From Klugiella xanthotipulae (GTDB lineage Bacteria; Actinomycetota; Actinomycetes; Actinomycetales; Microbacteriaceae): DNA of 64,000 bases. The first letter of the stretch is position 1. Every line of letters starts with the position of its first letter. Below, piece after piece: positions 31,070 to 39,682 of this stretch. The stretch is from contig NZ_VFPN01000003.1 in the NCBI RefSeq assembly GCF_006716695.1, positions 372,001 to 436,000 on the forward strand. Reading direction: 5' to 3'. The notes under the pieces were generated by a model. The model was not told where the DNA came from. It did not search any database and worked only from the letters and a program-made list of their open reading frames with translations. The position numbers were made by a program, and so were the translations under genes.

Positions 31070-32307
31070 GGCTGAATTTCTATTCCTTTTCCTACCACGG
31101 TGATGCCAGAATCGGTCACGGTAAAACCCCGGGCACGATCCCGATCATGATCAATCCCTACTCGGGCGTTAGCGTGCACGATCACAGACTTATCGAGTAT
31201 GGCACGCTCAACAATGGCATCGTGGTGAACCACCACATCGTCGAAGAGTACCGAGTGTCGGACTTGGGAACCAGAACCGATGCGGGCCCACGGGCCAATA
31301 ACGCTTTTTTCGATGTGGGCTCCCGAGATAACAGCACCGAGGGAGATGATCGAGTCGATAGTCTGCCCCAAGTTTCCCCGAGCATCCCGCACAATCTTGG
31401 CCGGTGGTGAATTGAGCTGTTGGCTAAAGATTGGCCAGGAGTTATTGTACAGGTTGAAGACAGGCAAGGCCGATACGAGGTCCTGGTGGGCGTCAAAGAA
31501 CGAATCAATCGTTCCCACATCTCGCCAATAGTAGCGGTCTCGGTCGGAGGCACCTGGGACCTCATTACGCTTGAGATCGTAGACCCCCGCCTGCCCTGAC
31601 CGCACAAAGTCGGGCACAATGTCCCCACCCATATCGTGACTTGATTCAGGGTTAACCCCATCACGGGTAACCGCATCGATGAGAGCGTCCGCGTTAAACA
31701 CGTAGTTACCCATGGAGGCAAGCACCTCCTGAGGAGAGTCGGGTAACCCGACAGGATTGGTTGGCTTCTCTAGGAAATCGCGAATCCGTTGCGGACGCAG
31801 GGGGTCGATATCAATGATGCCAAACTGGTCAGCCATCCCAATAGGTTGGCGGATAGCGGCAACCGTCACGGCAAGACCTGAATTCGTGTGGGCCTCCACC
31901 ATCTGGCTAAAGTCCATGCGGTACACGTGATCTGCACCCACAACAACGACAATGTCTGGCTTCTCATCACGGAGAAGGTTAAGGCTCTGCAGGATTGCGT
32001 CGGCAGAACCGCTGAACCATCGCTTACCCAGGCGCTGTTGAGCGGGCACTGAGGCCACATAGGAATTGAGCATACTCGACAGCCGCCAGGTCTGTGAGAC
32101 GTGACGATCAAGACTGTGCGATTTGTACTGGGTGAGAACCACGATCTTGGTCATGCCCGAATTGAGGAGGTTGGACAGCGCAAAGTCAATCAGTCGATAC
32201 TGCCCCCCGAAGGGCACAGCGGGTTTGGCGCGATCCTCAGTGAGAGGCATCAATCGCTTTCCCTCACCGCCGGCAAGAACAATAGCAAAAATCTTTGGGG
32301 CACCCAT
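31066..32307 (-). CDS. glgC: Glucose-1-phosphate adenylyltransferase
   Basis: Makes ADP-glucose for glycogen synthesis. The 413-residue product has the nucleotidyltransferase motif LAGGEGKRLMPLTEDRAKPA, GADHVYRMD, and a C-terminal left-handed beta-helix with hexapeptide-like repeats (VISGAHIEKSVIGPWARI). ATG 32307 is preceded by TAGCAT with a 6-base gap, implying a leaderless transcript. Divergent from glgA, with only 51 bases between the two starts. Confidence 0.96.
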   Translation of the reverse strand: MGAPKIFAIVLAGGEGKRLMPLTEDRAKPAVPFGGQYRLIDFALSNLLNSGMTKIVVLTQYKSHSLDRHVSQTWRLSSMLNSYVASVPAQQRLGKRWFSGSADAILQSLNLLRDEKPDIVVVVGADHVYRMDFSQMVEAHTNSGLAVTVAAIRQPIGMADQFGIIDIDPLRPQRIRDFLEKPTNPVGLPDSPQEVLASMGNYVFNADALIDAVTRDGVNPESSHDMGGDIVPDFVRSGQAGVYDLKRNEVPGASDRDRYYWRDVGTIDSFFDAHQDLVSALPVFNLYNNSWPIFSQQLNSPPAKIVRDARGNLGQTIDSIISLGAVISGAHIEKSVIGPWARIGSGSQVRHSVLFDDVVVHHDAIVERAILDKSVIVHANARVGIDHDRDRARGFTVTDSGITVVGKGIEIQP

Positions 32308-32313
32308 GAGGCA

Positions 32314-32319
32314 ATGCTA
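32314..32319 (-). promoter_or_regulatory. -10 element of glgC (leaderless)
   Basis: TAGCAT on the minus strand, 6 bases before the glgC ATG. Lies back to back with the glgA -10 in the same 51-base gap. Confidence 0.5.
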
Positions 32320-32346
32320 GCGGTATCCGTTCAACGCGGACCCTGT

Positions 32347-32352
32347 TAAAGT
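32347..32352 (+). promoter_or_regulatory. -10 element of glgA (leaderless)
   Basis: TAAAGT, 6 bases before the glgA ATG; no ribosome-binding site lies between. Confidence 0.5.
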
Positions 32353-32358
32353 TCGAGT

Positions 32359-33546
32359 ATGCGTGTTGATGTTGTAACGAAGGAATATCCCCCAGAAGTC
32401 TACGGTGGCGCGGGGGTGCATGTCGCCGAACTCGTTCGCGCTCTGCGGGCTGAGATAACGGTTCGAGTGCACGCTTTTGGCGCGCCGCGTGATGAGCAGG
32501 ATACCTTCTCCTACGCCGCGCCAGCAGAACTCAGCAACTCTAACCCGAGCATCACAACGCTCGGCGTTGACCTGGCCATCGCCCAGGATGTAGCGGGAGC
32601 CGATCTGGTGCACTCACACACCTGGTACGCCAATGCCGCGGGGCACCTGGCTAAGCTTCTGCACGGTATCCCGCACGTGGTAACGGCTCACAGTCTTGAG
32701 CCGCTACGGCCTTGGAAAGCTGAACAATTGGGCGGCGGGTATCGGGTATCCGGCTGGATTGAGCGGGTGACGTACGAGGCAGCAGACGCGGTTGTCGCAG
32801 TCAGCCACGGAATGCGCGCGGATATCCTGCGTTCCTACCCGCAGGTTGATCCCTCTCGGGTGCACGTGATCTACAACGGCATCAATACTGACGAATGGAC
32901 TCCGCGTGTTGACGAGGAGAAACTTCGTACGCTGGGGGTTGATCCATCCCTACCCTCTGTGGTTTTTGTCGGTCGAATCACGCGGCAGAAGGGCCTACCT
33001 TACCTTCTTCGCGCCGCCCGCCTCCTGCCGGCCCACACCCAGATTATTCTCTGCGCGGGTGCCCCGGATACGACGGAAATACTGGCCGAGGTTACCGAGC
33101 TTGTGAACGAGCTTCGGACGCACCGTGACGGGGTTGTCTGGATTGACCGGCACCTCTCCCGAGAGGATCTGTGTGTGCTTCTCACCTCTGCAACAGTTTT
33201 TGCGTGCCCATCAATCTACGAACCGCTGGGAATTGTCAACTTGGAGGCTATGGCCTGTGGCGCTCCGGTTGTGGGTTCAGGTACCGGGGGTATCCCAGAG
33301 GTCGTACTCGATGAAACGACCGGGCTCATCGTCCCACTTGAGCAGGAACAAGACGGCACAGGAACACCACTGCATCCAGAGAAATACGTTGTTGACCTCG
33401 CGGCGGCGCTGACCCGAGTAATCGAGAATCCTGAACTAGCACGGATGTTAGGCACAGCAGGACGTGAACGCGCCGTGTCCGATTTCAGTTGGCACAGCAT
33501 CGCTGAGCAGACCAGGGGGCTGTATTCGGAACTCCTCCAAAAGTGA
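32359..33546 (+). CDS. glgA: Glycogen synthase, GT4 type (actinobacterial GlgA/GlgM)
   Basis: Glycosyltransferase of 395 residues with the two-lobe GT-B fold: VTKEYPPEVYGGAGVHVAELVRA at the start (glycine-rich loop), VTAHSLEPLRPWK, VGRITRQKG opening the second lobe, and the nucleotide-sugar site YEPLGIVNLEAMACGAPVV. In mycobacteria this family (GlgM) makes maltose 1-phosphate from ADP-glucose. Paired with glgC it probably serves glycogen or alpha-glucan synthesis; which product is made is not decided by the sequence. Confidence 0.9.
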   Translation: MRVDVVTKEYPPEVYGGAGVHVAELVRALRAEITVRVHAFGAPRDEQDTFSYAAPAELSNSNPSITTLGVDLAIAQDVAGADLVHSHTWYANAAGHLAKLLHGIPHVVTAHSLEPLRPWKAEQLGGGYRVSGWIERVTYEAADAVVAVSHGMRADILRSYPQVDPSRVHVIYNGINTDEWTPRVDEEKLRTLGVDPSLPSVVFVGRITRQKGLPYLLRAARLLPAHTQIILCAGAPDTTEILAEVTELVNELRTHRDGVVWIDRHLSREDLCVLLTSATVFACPSIYEPLGIVNLEAMACGAPVVGSGTGGIPEVVLDETTGLIVPLEQEQDGTGTPLHPEKYVVDLAAALTRVIENPELARMLGTAGRERAVSDFSWHSIAEQTRGLYSELLQK

Positions 33547-33569
33547 TCTGCGCAACAGGTGAAGACCGA

Positions 33570-33575
33570 TAGGCT
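33570..33575 (+). promoter_or_regulatory. -10 element for the stand-alone ABC ATPase gene
   Basis: TAGGCT, 7 bases before the ATG at 33583; supports that start over an in-frame codon at 33559. Confidence 0.4.
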
Positions 33576-33582
33576 AGTGGCC

Positions 33583-34365
33583 ATGTCTGGTGTGCTTGAG
33601 TTTTCTGATGTTAGCTATGTTCGCAACGGAAATCGTATTCTTAACGGCGTTTCTTGGAGCGTTCGAGAGGATCAGCGATGGGTTATCCTTGGCCCCAACG
33701 GAGCGGGGAAAACCACGCTGATGCGCCTAGCAACCGGCCATGAGCACCCGACCAGTGGTACCGTTACCGTTCTCGGTAGCCAACTCGGCACAGTCAATAT
33801 TTTTGAGCTACGAAACCGACTTGGGTTTGCATCTTCGGCCCAGGCTAAGCGTATCCCTGCCAACGAAACGGTGATCAACACAGTGATGACCGCCGCGTAT
33901 TCGGTTGAGGGACGATGGAACGAAAAATACGAGGATCTCGATGTCCGCCGAGCCGAACGTGTGCTCAGCGAGTGGGGTCTCCACGATCTCAGTCAGCGCA
34001 CCTTCGGCACCCTGAGCGATGGGGAACAAAAGCGCACACTCATTGCCCGTGCCGTTATGACAGATCCTGAAATGCTCCTCTTGGATGAACCAGCATCAAG
34101 TCTCGATCTGGGCGCTCGTGAACGACTACTGCAATTATTGAGTGGCTACGCTAGTTCCCCGACCTCACCCGCCATGGTTATGGTGACCCATCACGTGGAG
34201 GAGATTCCACCGGGATTCACCCACGCGCTCCTGCTGAGCGGTGAGAGAGTCATCGCCGCGGGCGAGTGTGAATCGACGCTCACTGCTGAAGCGCTCAGCT
34301 CCACATTCGGCCTCGAATTTAACCTCACGAAAGATCATGACCGTTACACGGCACGCGCGCTCTAA
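33583..34365 (+). CDS. ABC transporter ATP-binding protein (stand-alone)
   Basis: Single ABC ATPase of 260 residues: Walker A GPNGAGKTTLMRLA, signature TLSDGEQKRTLIARAV (LSDGE, a common variant of LSGGQ), Walker B MLLLDEPASSLDLG and switch histidine in MVTHHVEE. It resembles ModF/YlmA-type ATPases. No permease gene adjoins, so substrate and partner are unknown. ATG 33583 is chosen because of the -10 element directly upstream. Confidence 0.85.
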   Translation: MSGVLEFSDVSYVRNGNRILNGVSWSVREDQRWVILGPNGAGKTTLMRLATGHEHPTSGTVTVLGSQLGTVNIFELRNRLGFASSAQAKRIPANETVINTVMTAAYSVEGRWNEKYEDLDVRRAERVLSEWGLHDLSQRTFGTLSDGEQKRTLIARAVMTDPEMLLLDEPASSLDLGARERLLQLLSGYASSPTSPAMVMVTHHVEEIPPGFTHALLLSGERVIAAGECESTLTAEALSSTFGLEFNLTKDHDRYTARAL

Positions 34366-34508
34366 CTTCCTGTTGAGACGCACTAGGGGGAGCGTCCCGC
34401 CATCTGCGCGAGATATCTGCTAAAGTGAATAGCTGGCTTGATAGCCTCACAATTTTTTAGTGCCCACTTGGGCGTCACCAATATAACGAGCGATAAAAGG
34501 ATTATCCG

Positions 34509-34757
34509 ATGAAGACAGCCATTCACCCCGACTACGCACCGGTGGTATTCCGCGACCTGGCCTCGGGCGCAACTTTCCTCACGCGCTCGACCGTTTCCAG
34601 CGAGAAGACCATCGAGTTGGACGGTGTCACCTATCCCGTCATTGACGTCGAAATCTCGAGCGAATCGCACCCCTTCTACACCGGCAAGCAGCGCATCCTC
34701 GACTCTGCCGGTCGTGTGGAGAAGTTCAACACCCGTTACAAGGGGTTTGGCGCGTAA
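34509..34757 (+). CDS. rpmE2: 50S ribosomal protein L31 type B
   Basis: The 82-residue protein begins MKTAIHPDY, has [16 protein letters not shown] and ends [10 protein letters not shown], matching the zinc-independent L31 paralogue (no CxxC). Such paralogues are often induced by zinc shortage through Zur; I did not find a clear Zur palindrome in the 143 bases upstream. AAAGGA lies 7 bases before the ATG. A strong terminator follows. Confidence 0.95.
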   Translation: MKTAIHPDYAPVVFRDLASGATFLTRSTVSSEKTIELDGVTYPVIDVEISSESHPFYTGKQRILDSAGRVEKFNTRYKGFGA

Positions 34758-34770
34758 CACGCCACACCGT

Positions 34771-34814
34771 CAGAGGGGCGGTTCAGGAGCAGCAGCTTCT
34801 GAACCGCCCCTCTG
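34771..34814. terminator. Strong terminator after rpmE2
   Basis: Perfect 16-bp inverted repeat (34771-34786 with 34799-34814) with a 12-base loop, 13 bases after the rpmE2 stop. It lies between convergent genes and may work both ways. Confidence 0.75.
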
Positions 34815-34893
34815 CGTTGGGCAATTGGGCTTCGCGTGAAGAGTCACTAATTGTGATGGTTGCGCGCAGACTCCCACGCGCAACCACAGGGAC

Positions 34894-35601
34894 TCAGCCG
34901 TGCTCGGGCCAGGAGCCATTAGCGACAAAATCGGGATCGCGAACGCGCCGCATATACTCCTGGAAATTTGCGGCCTGTTCCTGAGCCCAACGGGCCTGCA
35001 TCGCATGTAGCGCTTCTAGGTCGTCAGGAAGCTTGGTGCTGTGACGGGCAGCCAGCCGCTGCATGACACGGCCAGCAGCGATAGCGTCCTCGCCAGCATC
35101 GTGGGCCGCGCCGAGCGTAACCCCGTACTCACTCGTTGTTGCCTCGAGAGTACGTTTACCCTTGCGATAGCGATCAACAGCTTTGTCGATAACCAGAGGG
35201 TCGAGAATGGGCGTGGGATTATCCAGTGGACTCAACCCGTAGCGGAGGGCCTCATGTCGCATGATACCGAGGTCGTAGGGAGCATTGTAGACCACCAGAG
35301 GAAGGCCTCGACTCAACACATCGTGAGCACGGTCGAGAATCTGCATCACGCCCGTCGCCGCGTCCATACCACCGGCAGCTGCCTGTTCAGTTGTGACGCC
35401 GTGCACAGCAGAAGCCTGCTCAGGAATCTCTACACCGGGGTTGAGAAACCAGTCGTGCCGCTCTGTGACGGTACCCTGAGCATCTAGAACGGCGATCGTC
35501 GCCGTCACGATGCGACTCGTCGTGACATCGATACCGGTGGTCTCGGTATCAAAAACGGCAATATTTTCGCACCACAGGGGCACGATTTGGCTCTGGTTCA
35601 T
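34894..35601 (-). CDS. DnaQ-family 3'-5' exonuclease
   Basis: DEDDh-type exonuclease domain protein of 235 residues. Motif ExoI is AVFDTETTGID (about residues 15-25), ExoII lies in LVVYNAPYDLGIM and ExoIII in AAHDAGEDAIAAG. It lacks a polymerase or BRCT domain, so it is a stand-alone proofreading-like or repair nuclease. ATG 35601 is chosen over an open frame to 35781 because TAGAGT lies 7 bases upstream and the catalytic domain begins at once. Divergent from the hydrolase gene. Confidence 0.85.
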   Translation of the reverse strand: MNQSQIVPLWCENIAVFDTETTGIDVTTSRIVTATIAVLDAQGTVTERHDWFLNPGVEIPEQASAVHGVTTEQAAAGGMDAATGVMQILDRAHDVLSRGLPLVVYNAPYDLGIMRHEALRYGLSPLDNPTPILDPLVIDKAVDRYRKGKRTLEATTSEYGVTLGAAHDAGEDAIAAGRVMQRLAARHSTKLPDDLEALHAMQARWAQEQAANFQEYMRRVRDPDFVANGSWPEHG

Positions 35602-35608
35602 GTTCTCC

Positions 35609-35614
35609 ACTCTA
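35609..35614 (-). promoter_or_regulatory. -10 element for the DnaQ-like exonuclease
   Basis: TAGAGT on the minus strand, 7 bases before the ATG at 35601. Confidence 0.4.
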
Positions 35615-35657
35615 GGGGAGAGCAGTGACACTCGTGGCAATGCCAGCCACCCCGCCG

Positions 35658-35663
35658 TAGAAT
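35658..35663 (+). promoter_or_regulatory. -10 element for the alpha/beta hydrolase
   Basis: TAGAAT, 7 bases before ATG 35671, with TGGCAA as a fair -35 at 17-base spacing. The hexamer overlaps the upstream in-frame ATG 35662, which is therefore unlikely to be used. Confidence 0.5.
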
Positions 35664-35670
35664 GACTGTG

Positions 35671-36603
35671 ATGACTTCGCAGACGACCAACAGCACAGAA
35701 CCTGCCCGTACGCCAGAGCAGGTTCTCTCTGGTCTTCAGGGACGCGAAGCGACCATTGAGGTGATGGGTTCCACCACTCACTACTGGGTATACACGCAGG
35801 GTAATGAAACGCTAGACGAGCGTCCCACGATTGTACTGGTGCACGGGTTCCGGGGAGACCATCACGGCCTGCTCTTGCTGACTGCGGGACTCCGTGACTA
35901 CCGAGTTATAGTACCGGACCTTCCGGGCTTTGGGCGCTCTCAACCCTTTCCACAGCACATCCACAACCTGGCGGGATATGTAGAGTGGCTTACCCTCTTC
36001 ACCGAACGAATACGGCCAACAGGGACGACCCTCTATCTTCTGGGCCATTCCTTCGGTTCGATCATTGCCTCCTCAGCCGTGGCCGGGGGGCTCGCCGTTG
36101 ACAGGCTCATCCTGGTGAACCCGATTGGGGCACCGGCCCTTAGTGGTCCACGCGGCATCCTGACCCGGTTCGCGGTCTTCTATTATTGGTTGGGTGCCGT
36201 TTTGCCGAACAGACTCGGATACGCCCTCCTGACGAATCGGCTCATTGTGAGGATCACCAGCATTGCCATGGTAAAAACGTCAGATAAGCATCTGCGCCGT
36301 TGGATTCACCAGCAACATGATCGCTATTTCAGCGTGTTCGCGAGCAGAGAGGTCGTCTTAGAGGCGTTTCGAGCCTCCGTCAGCAGCGATGTCAGCAGCG
36401 TTGCTGACGGCGTCACAGCGCCCACCCTGCTCATCGCTGCAGAACACGACGACATCACAGCGCTCCCGGCCCAGAGAAAACTCCTCACACGCTTTGCCAA
36501 CGCCCGGCTCGATGTCATTCCCCGAGTAGGTCACCTGGTTCACTACGAGACACCGGAAGAAGCTGTCACCGCCATCACGACCTACCTCATGACAGACGAC
36601 TAA
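35671..36603 (+). CDS. Alpha/beta hydrolase
   Basis: The 310-residue protein has the oxyanion segment LVHGFRGDHHG, PGFGRS, the nucleophile elbow LGHSFGS (serine near residue 130), and later acid and histidine in AEHDDIT and VGHLVHYE. The substrate is unknown. It meets the broken sirtuin gene tail to tail, with a 4-base overlap of the stop codons. Confidence 0.87.
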   Translation: MTSQTTNSTEPARTPEQVLSGLQGREATIEVMGSTTHYWVYTQGNETLDERPTIVLVHGFRGDHHGLLLLTAGLRDYRVIVPDLPGFGRSQPFPQHIHNLAGYVEWLTLFTERIRPTGTTLYLLGHSFGSIIASSAVAGGLAVDRLILVNPIGAPALSGPRGILTRFAVFYYWLGAVLPNRLGYALLTNRLIVRITSIAMVKTSDKHLRRWIHQQHDRYFSVFASREVVLEAFRASVSSDVSSVADGVTAPTLLIAAEHDDITALPAQRKLLTRFANARLDVIPRVGHLVHYETPEEAVTAITTYLMTDD

Positions 36604-37417
36604 AGGATAGGGACACCCGCCCGATCCGCGAGGGCAAGTAGAAACTCCGTCGTTCCAGACTCCACCCGAATGCTCGCCTTGGCATCTCCCTTTGTGGCAC
36701 CACGATTCACGATGATCACTGGCTGAGCTGCCCGTCGGCTCTGTTCCACCAGTCGTACACCCGTGTTTACCGCGAGCGATGAACCCAGCACAAGTAGACC
36801 GGAGGACTCCGTAAGGAGCGCCTGTGCAGCGGCAAACCGCTTGCGTGGCACCAGCTCACCAAAAAAGACGACATCAGGCTTGAGCATTCCCGCACACACC
36901 GAGCAAGTGGGCACAACAAAATTCTCGATACCGCTCACATCCGCATCGCCGTCCGGTGCCAGCACAACAAATCCGGGTTCGTCCAGGCGGGGGTTCTCTC
37001 GTAGAAGCTGCTCTTCGACAGAATCACGGTTAAAGGCTTGACCACAAACCAGACAGAACACTCGGCTCATGGAGCCGTGTACGTCGATGACACGGGTCGA
37101 GCCAGCACGCACATGCAGGCCATCAACGTTCTGCGTCACAACACCATTTATTCGACCACTAGCTTCAAGAGAGGCGAGCGCACGATGGCCAGCGTTGGGC
37201 GTTGTTGCCATAAAGGTGCCCCAGCCACGGTGACTGCCCGCCCAGTAGCGTTTACGACTCGTCTCGCTCGCCAAAAACTGTTGGAAGGTCATGGGCGCAC
37301 GTGGAGGAGCGCCCTCGCCTCGATAGTCGGGGATACCTGAGTCGGTACTAACGCCGGCACCCGTGAGCACCGCGAGCGGACCCTCCTGAGCAAGCACGAG
37401 GATATGATCAATAATCT
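36600..37417 (-). pseudogene. Sirtuin (NAD-dependent deacylase), 3' part, split by the IS
   Basis: Sir2-type NAD-dependent protein deacylase. The fragment holds nearly the whole catalytic domain: GAGVSTDSGIPDYRGEG, TQNVDGLH, the active-site histidine in DVHGSMSR, zinc cysteines in CLVCG and CSVCAG, and VNTGVRL. The first 12 codons lie beyond the IS at 38729-38765. Joining the parts and dropping one CCTC copy restores an uninterrupted 284-codon gene. In-frame TAA in the IS terminus blocks read-through, and the first usable start is a GTG at 37397 with no ribosome site, so expression is doubtful. Confidence 0.88.
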
Positions 37418-37470
37418 CCTCTGGTTTGGCCTGGGTTTAGTTCCGTACTTTCAACAAGGATAGGAACACC

Positions 37471-37785
37471 ATGGCAAACAAATATGAACCAGAATTCCGT
37501 GAACGCGCGCTGCGTATGCTCACCGAAGCGCTCCCCGAGCATACGAGCCTCAACGCAGCCAGCAACCAGGTCGGCAAGCTCCTCGGTGTCTCACCAGACA
37601 CGCTGCGTATCTGGCATCGTCAAACGCTGATCGATACTGGCCAAAAACCCGGCGTGACCACTGATATGAACGAGGAGAACCGGCGACTGCGCCGCGAAGT
37701 CGCTGAACTCAAGAAAGCAAACGAAGTCTTGCGAGCTGCGAGCATATTTTTCGCCAAGGAACTCGACCCGCCACGAACGAAATGA
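37471..37785 (+). CDS. IS3-family transposase OrfA
   Basis: A 104-residue helix-turn-helix protein with a leucine-rich coiled coil (EENRRLRREVAELKKANEVL) and ending FFAKELDPPRTK, the standard OrfA design. AGGA-type ribosome site upstream. Its stop overlaps the orfB ATG (ATGA at 37782-37785). Confidence 0.92.
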   Translation: MANKYEPEFRERALRMLTEALPEHTSLNAASNQVGKLLGVSPDTLRIWHRQTLIDTGQKPGVTTDMNEENRRLRREVAELKKANEVLRAASIFFAKELDPPRTK

Positions 37786-38691
37786 TCCAATTCATCGATA
37801 CCTATCGTGATCGTTTCGGGGTTGAGTTCCTGTGCCGTGTGCTGGGCTCGGCAATTCGTGTTTCTGACGTCCCGAGGATATCGGGCAGCGAAACACAGAC
37901 TCCCGTCGGTCAGGAAACTACGCGACGAGATTCTCGTCACCGAGATCCGTCAACTCCACAAACAGCACTACAGCGTCTACGGGCGCCGCAAGATGCACGC
38001 CCTCCTCACCAGAGCAGGGTGGGTCATCGGACGCGACCAAACCGAGCGTCTGATGAAAATCGCCGGAGTGCGTGGGGTACGTCGTTCGAAGAGAGCCTTC
38101 ACAACAACGAGTGACGTCAGGGATCAGCTGCCGGGTGATCTCGTCGAACGCCAGTTCGTGGCCGACGGGCCAATGAAGTTGTTGGTGTGTGACATCACTT
38201 ACGTTGCTACGTGGGCTGGGTTCGCATACACCGCGTTCATTATTGATGTCTTTGATCGTAAGATCGTTGGCTGGAACGTTGCCTCAACACTGAAAGCTGA
38301 GATACTGCCGCTGCAGGCGCTTGAGATGGCGGCCTGGCAATCAGGTGGAACGCTCGACGGGGCCGTGCATCACAGCGACCACGGATCGAACTACATGTCG
38401 ATGGTCTACTCCAACCGCGTCAGAGAACTGGGGGCGATTCCTTCAACGGGGACCGTAGGTGACAGCTACGATAATGCCCTGGCCGAGTCAGTGAACGCGC
38501 TCTACAAAGCAGAACTCATCCGCATGCGTGGCCCCTGGAAAACAGTTGAGGAAGTCGAACTCGCCACCCTGGAGTATGTGTGGTGGTGGAACAATGAGCG
38601 CCTCCACGGCGAGCTAGGCAGGCGAACCCCGGTCGAGGTTGAGACGGCGTACTATGCTGAGGCGCAGTCACTCGTGACAACCGTCGAGTGA
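37782..38691 (+). pseudogene. IS3-family transposase OrfB, frameshifted
   Basis: DDE integrase-type transposase. The start MIQFIDTYRDRFGVEFLCRVLG lies in the orfB frame, but from LTSRGYRAAK onwards the protein continues in another frame, open to 38691. The join is near 37857-37863. Catalytic residues are in CDITYV, HSDHGSNY and ALAESVNALYK. Relatives as I recall them have about one more residue at the join, which fits loss of two bases; programmed frameshifting is the alternative. The identical arrangement is in copy 2. Confidence 0.8.
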
Positions 38692-38728
38692 TGAACAAAA
38701 TAGTCGGAACTAAACCCAGGCCAAACCA

Positions 38729-38765
38729 CCTCCGAAAACCCCGTACTCAACACGCGCGATCTCAT
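38729..38765 (-). pseudogene. Sirtuin gene, 5' part (codons 1-12 and one base)
   Basis: ATG at 38765 on the minus strand, preceded by a GAGGAGA ribosome site 6 bases away, reads MRSRVLSTGFSE up to the IS edge. It is in frame with the 3' part once one CCTC copy is removed. The original promoter must lie in the roughly 90 bases shared with the SpoU methyltransferase gene. Confidence 0.85.
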
Positions 38766-38842
38766 GTGTTATCTCCTCGGGTGTGGGCAACTGCCGATAA
38801 GCCCGCGGAGTCAACTCCGCCGAAGGCCAGTCAGTGTCGCGT

Positions 38843-38848
38843 TAGGCT
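38843..38848 (+). promoter_or_regulatory. -10 element of the SpoU methyltransferase gene
   Basis: TAGGCT, 6 bases before ATG 38855; leaderless layout. Confidence 0.45.
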
Positions 38849-38854
38849 GGGCGG

Positions 38855-39682
38855 ATGCATCTCATCCCCATCAGTGACGTTAACGCCCCCGAGCTGGCCG
38901 CCTATTCCCGACTCACGGATGTGTCCCTTCGGCGAGTGCAGGAGCCACGAGAGGGGCTCTACCTGGCCGAGGGAAGCAAGGTGATCGAGCGAGCGCTAGC
39001 CGCGGGCCACCGGCCTCTCTCCATCCTCAGCGAGGAACGTTGGCTCGAACCCCTCGCTGCACCTCTTAACCAGCATCCGAACGTTCCAATTTACACAGGT
39101 ACGGCAAAACAGTTGGAGCAACTGACGGGGTACCACCTGCATCGGGGTGCGCTTGCGGCGATTCAGCGCCCGACGCTACCAGAGCCTGCGATTCTACTCG
39201 CAACGGCCCAGCGTGTGATCGTGCTCGAGGATATCGTCGATCACACCAATGTGGGAGCGATCTTCCGTTCCGTGGCCGGTTTGGGAGCGGATGCCGTGTT
39301 CATCACGCCACGCTGTGCCGACCCGCTCTACCGTCGAAGTGTCCGTGTGAGTATGGGCACTGTGCTCCAGATACCGTGGACCAGGCTACCAGAGTGGCAT
39401 GAGGCACGTACCCTGTTTCAGGAACACGGATTCACCGTTGCCGCTCTCGCACTCACCGACAGCGCCGTCCCGCTCGACGTTTTTGCGGCTGAGGGCCATG
39501 AACGCGTTGCTTTCGTGGTGGGAACCGAGGGTGACGGACTGAGCCGACGTGCGTTGCAATCAGCCGACCGAGTTGTCACCATTCCAATGCAGGCGGGAGT
39601 TGACTCGCTTAATGTGGCTGCAGCATCCGCTGTGGCTCTGTGGGAGCTTCGACCTTCAGAACTCCGCGGCACCGGACGCTAA
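38855..39682 (+). CDS. SpoU-family tRNA/rRNA 2'-O-methyltransferase
   Basis: RNA methyltransferase of the SPOUT knot class, 275 residues. An N-terminal substrate-binding part (YLAEGSKVIERAL) precedes the knot with motif 1 DHTNVGAIFRSVAGLGADAV, motif 2 VVGTEGDGLS and motif 3 IPMQAGVDSLNVAAASAVAL. The exact RNA target cannot be read. The stop overlaps that of the next, convergent gene by 4 bases. Confidence 0.9.
   Translation: MHLIPISDVNAPELAAYSRLTDVSLRRVQEPREGLYLAEGSKVIERALAAGHRPLSILSEERWLEPLAAPLNQHPNVPIYTGTAKQLEQLTGYHLHRGALAAIQRPTLPEPAILLATAQRVIVLEDIVDHTNVGAIFRSVAGLGADAVFITPRCADPLYRRSVRVSMGTVLQIPWTRLPEWHEARTLFQEHGFTVAALALTDSAVPLDVFAAEGHERVAFVVGTEGDGLSRRALQSADRVVTIPMQAGVDSLNVAAASAVALWELRPSELRGTGR

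Larger units (their letters stand above)
37422..38728 (+). mobile_element. IS3-family insertion sequence, copy 1 (in the sirtuin gene)
   Basis: A 1307-bp element with TG...CA ends and 24-bp perfect terminal inverted repeats (37422-37445 and 38705-38728). It is flanked by the 4-bp direct repeat CCTC (37418-37421 and 38729-38732), i.e. a target duplication. It carries orfA and orfB in the IS3 layout. It appears identical to copy 2 at 53630-54936: same length, same termini and the same translated ORFs. Confidence 0.95.

Noticed and set aside
34366-34508. Zur operator before rpmE2
   Set aside because: Expected from the L31 type B paralogue, but no convincing zinc-uptake-type palindrome could be found by eye.
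37782-38114. Separate 110-codon gene inside the IS
   Set aside because: Only its first part matches OrfB; the rest is out-of-frame reading of the transposase.
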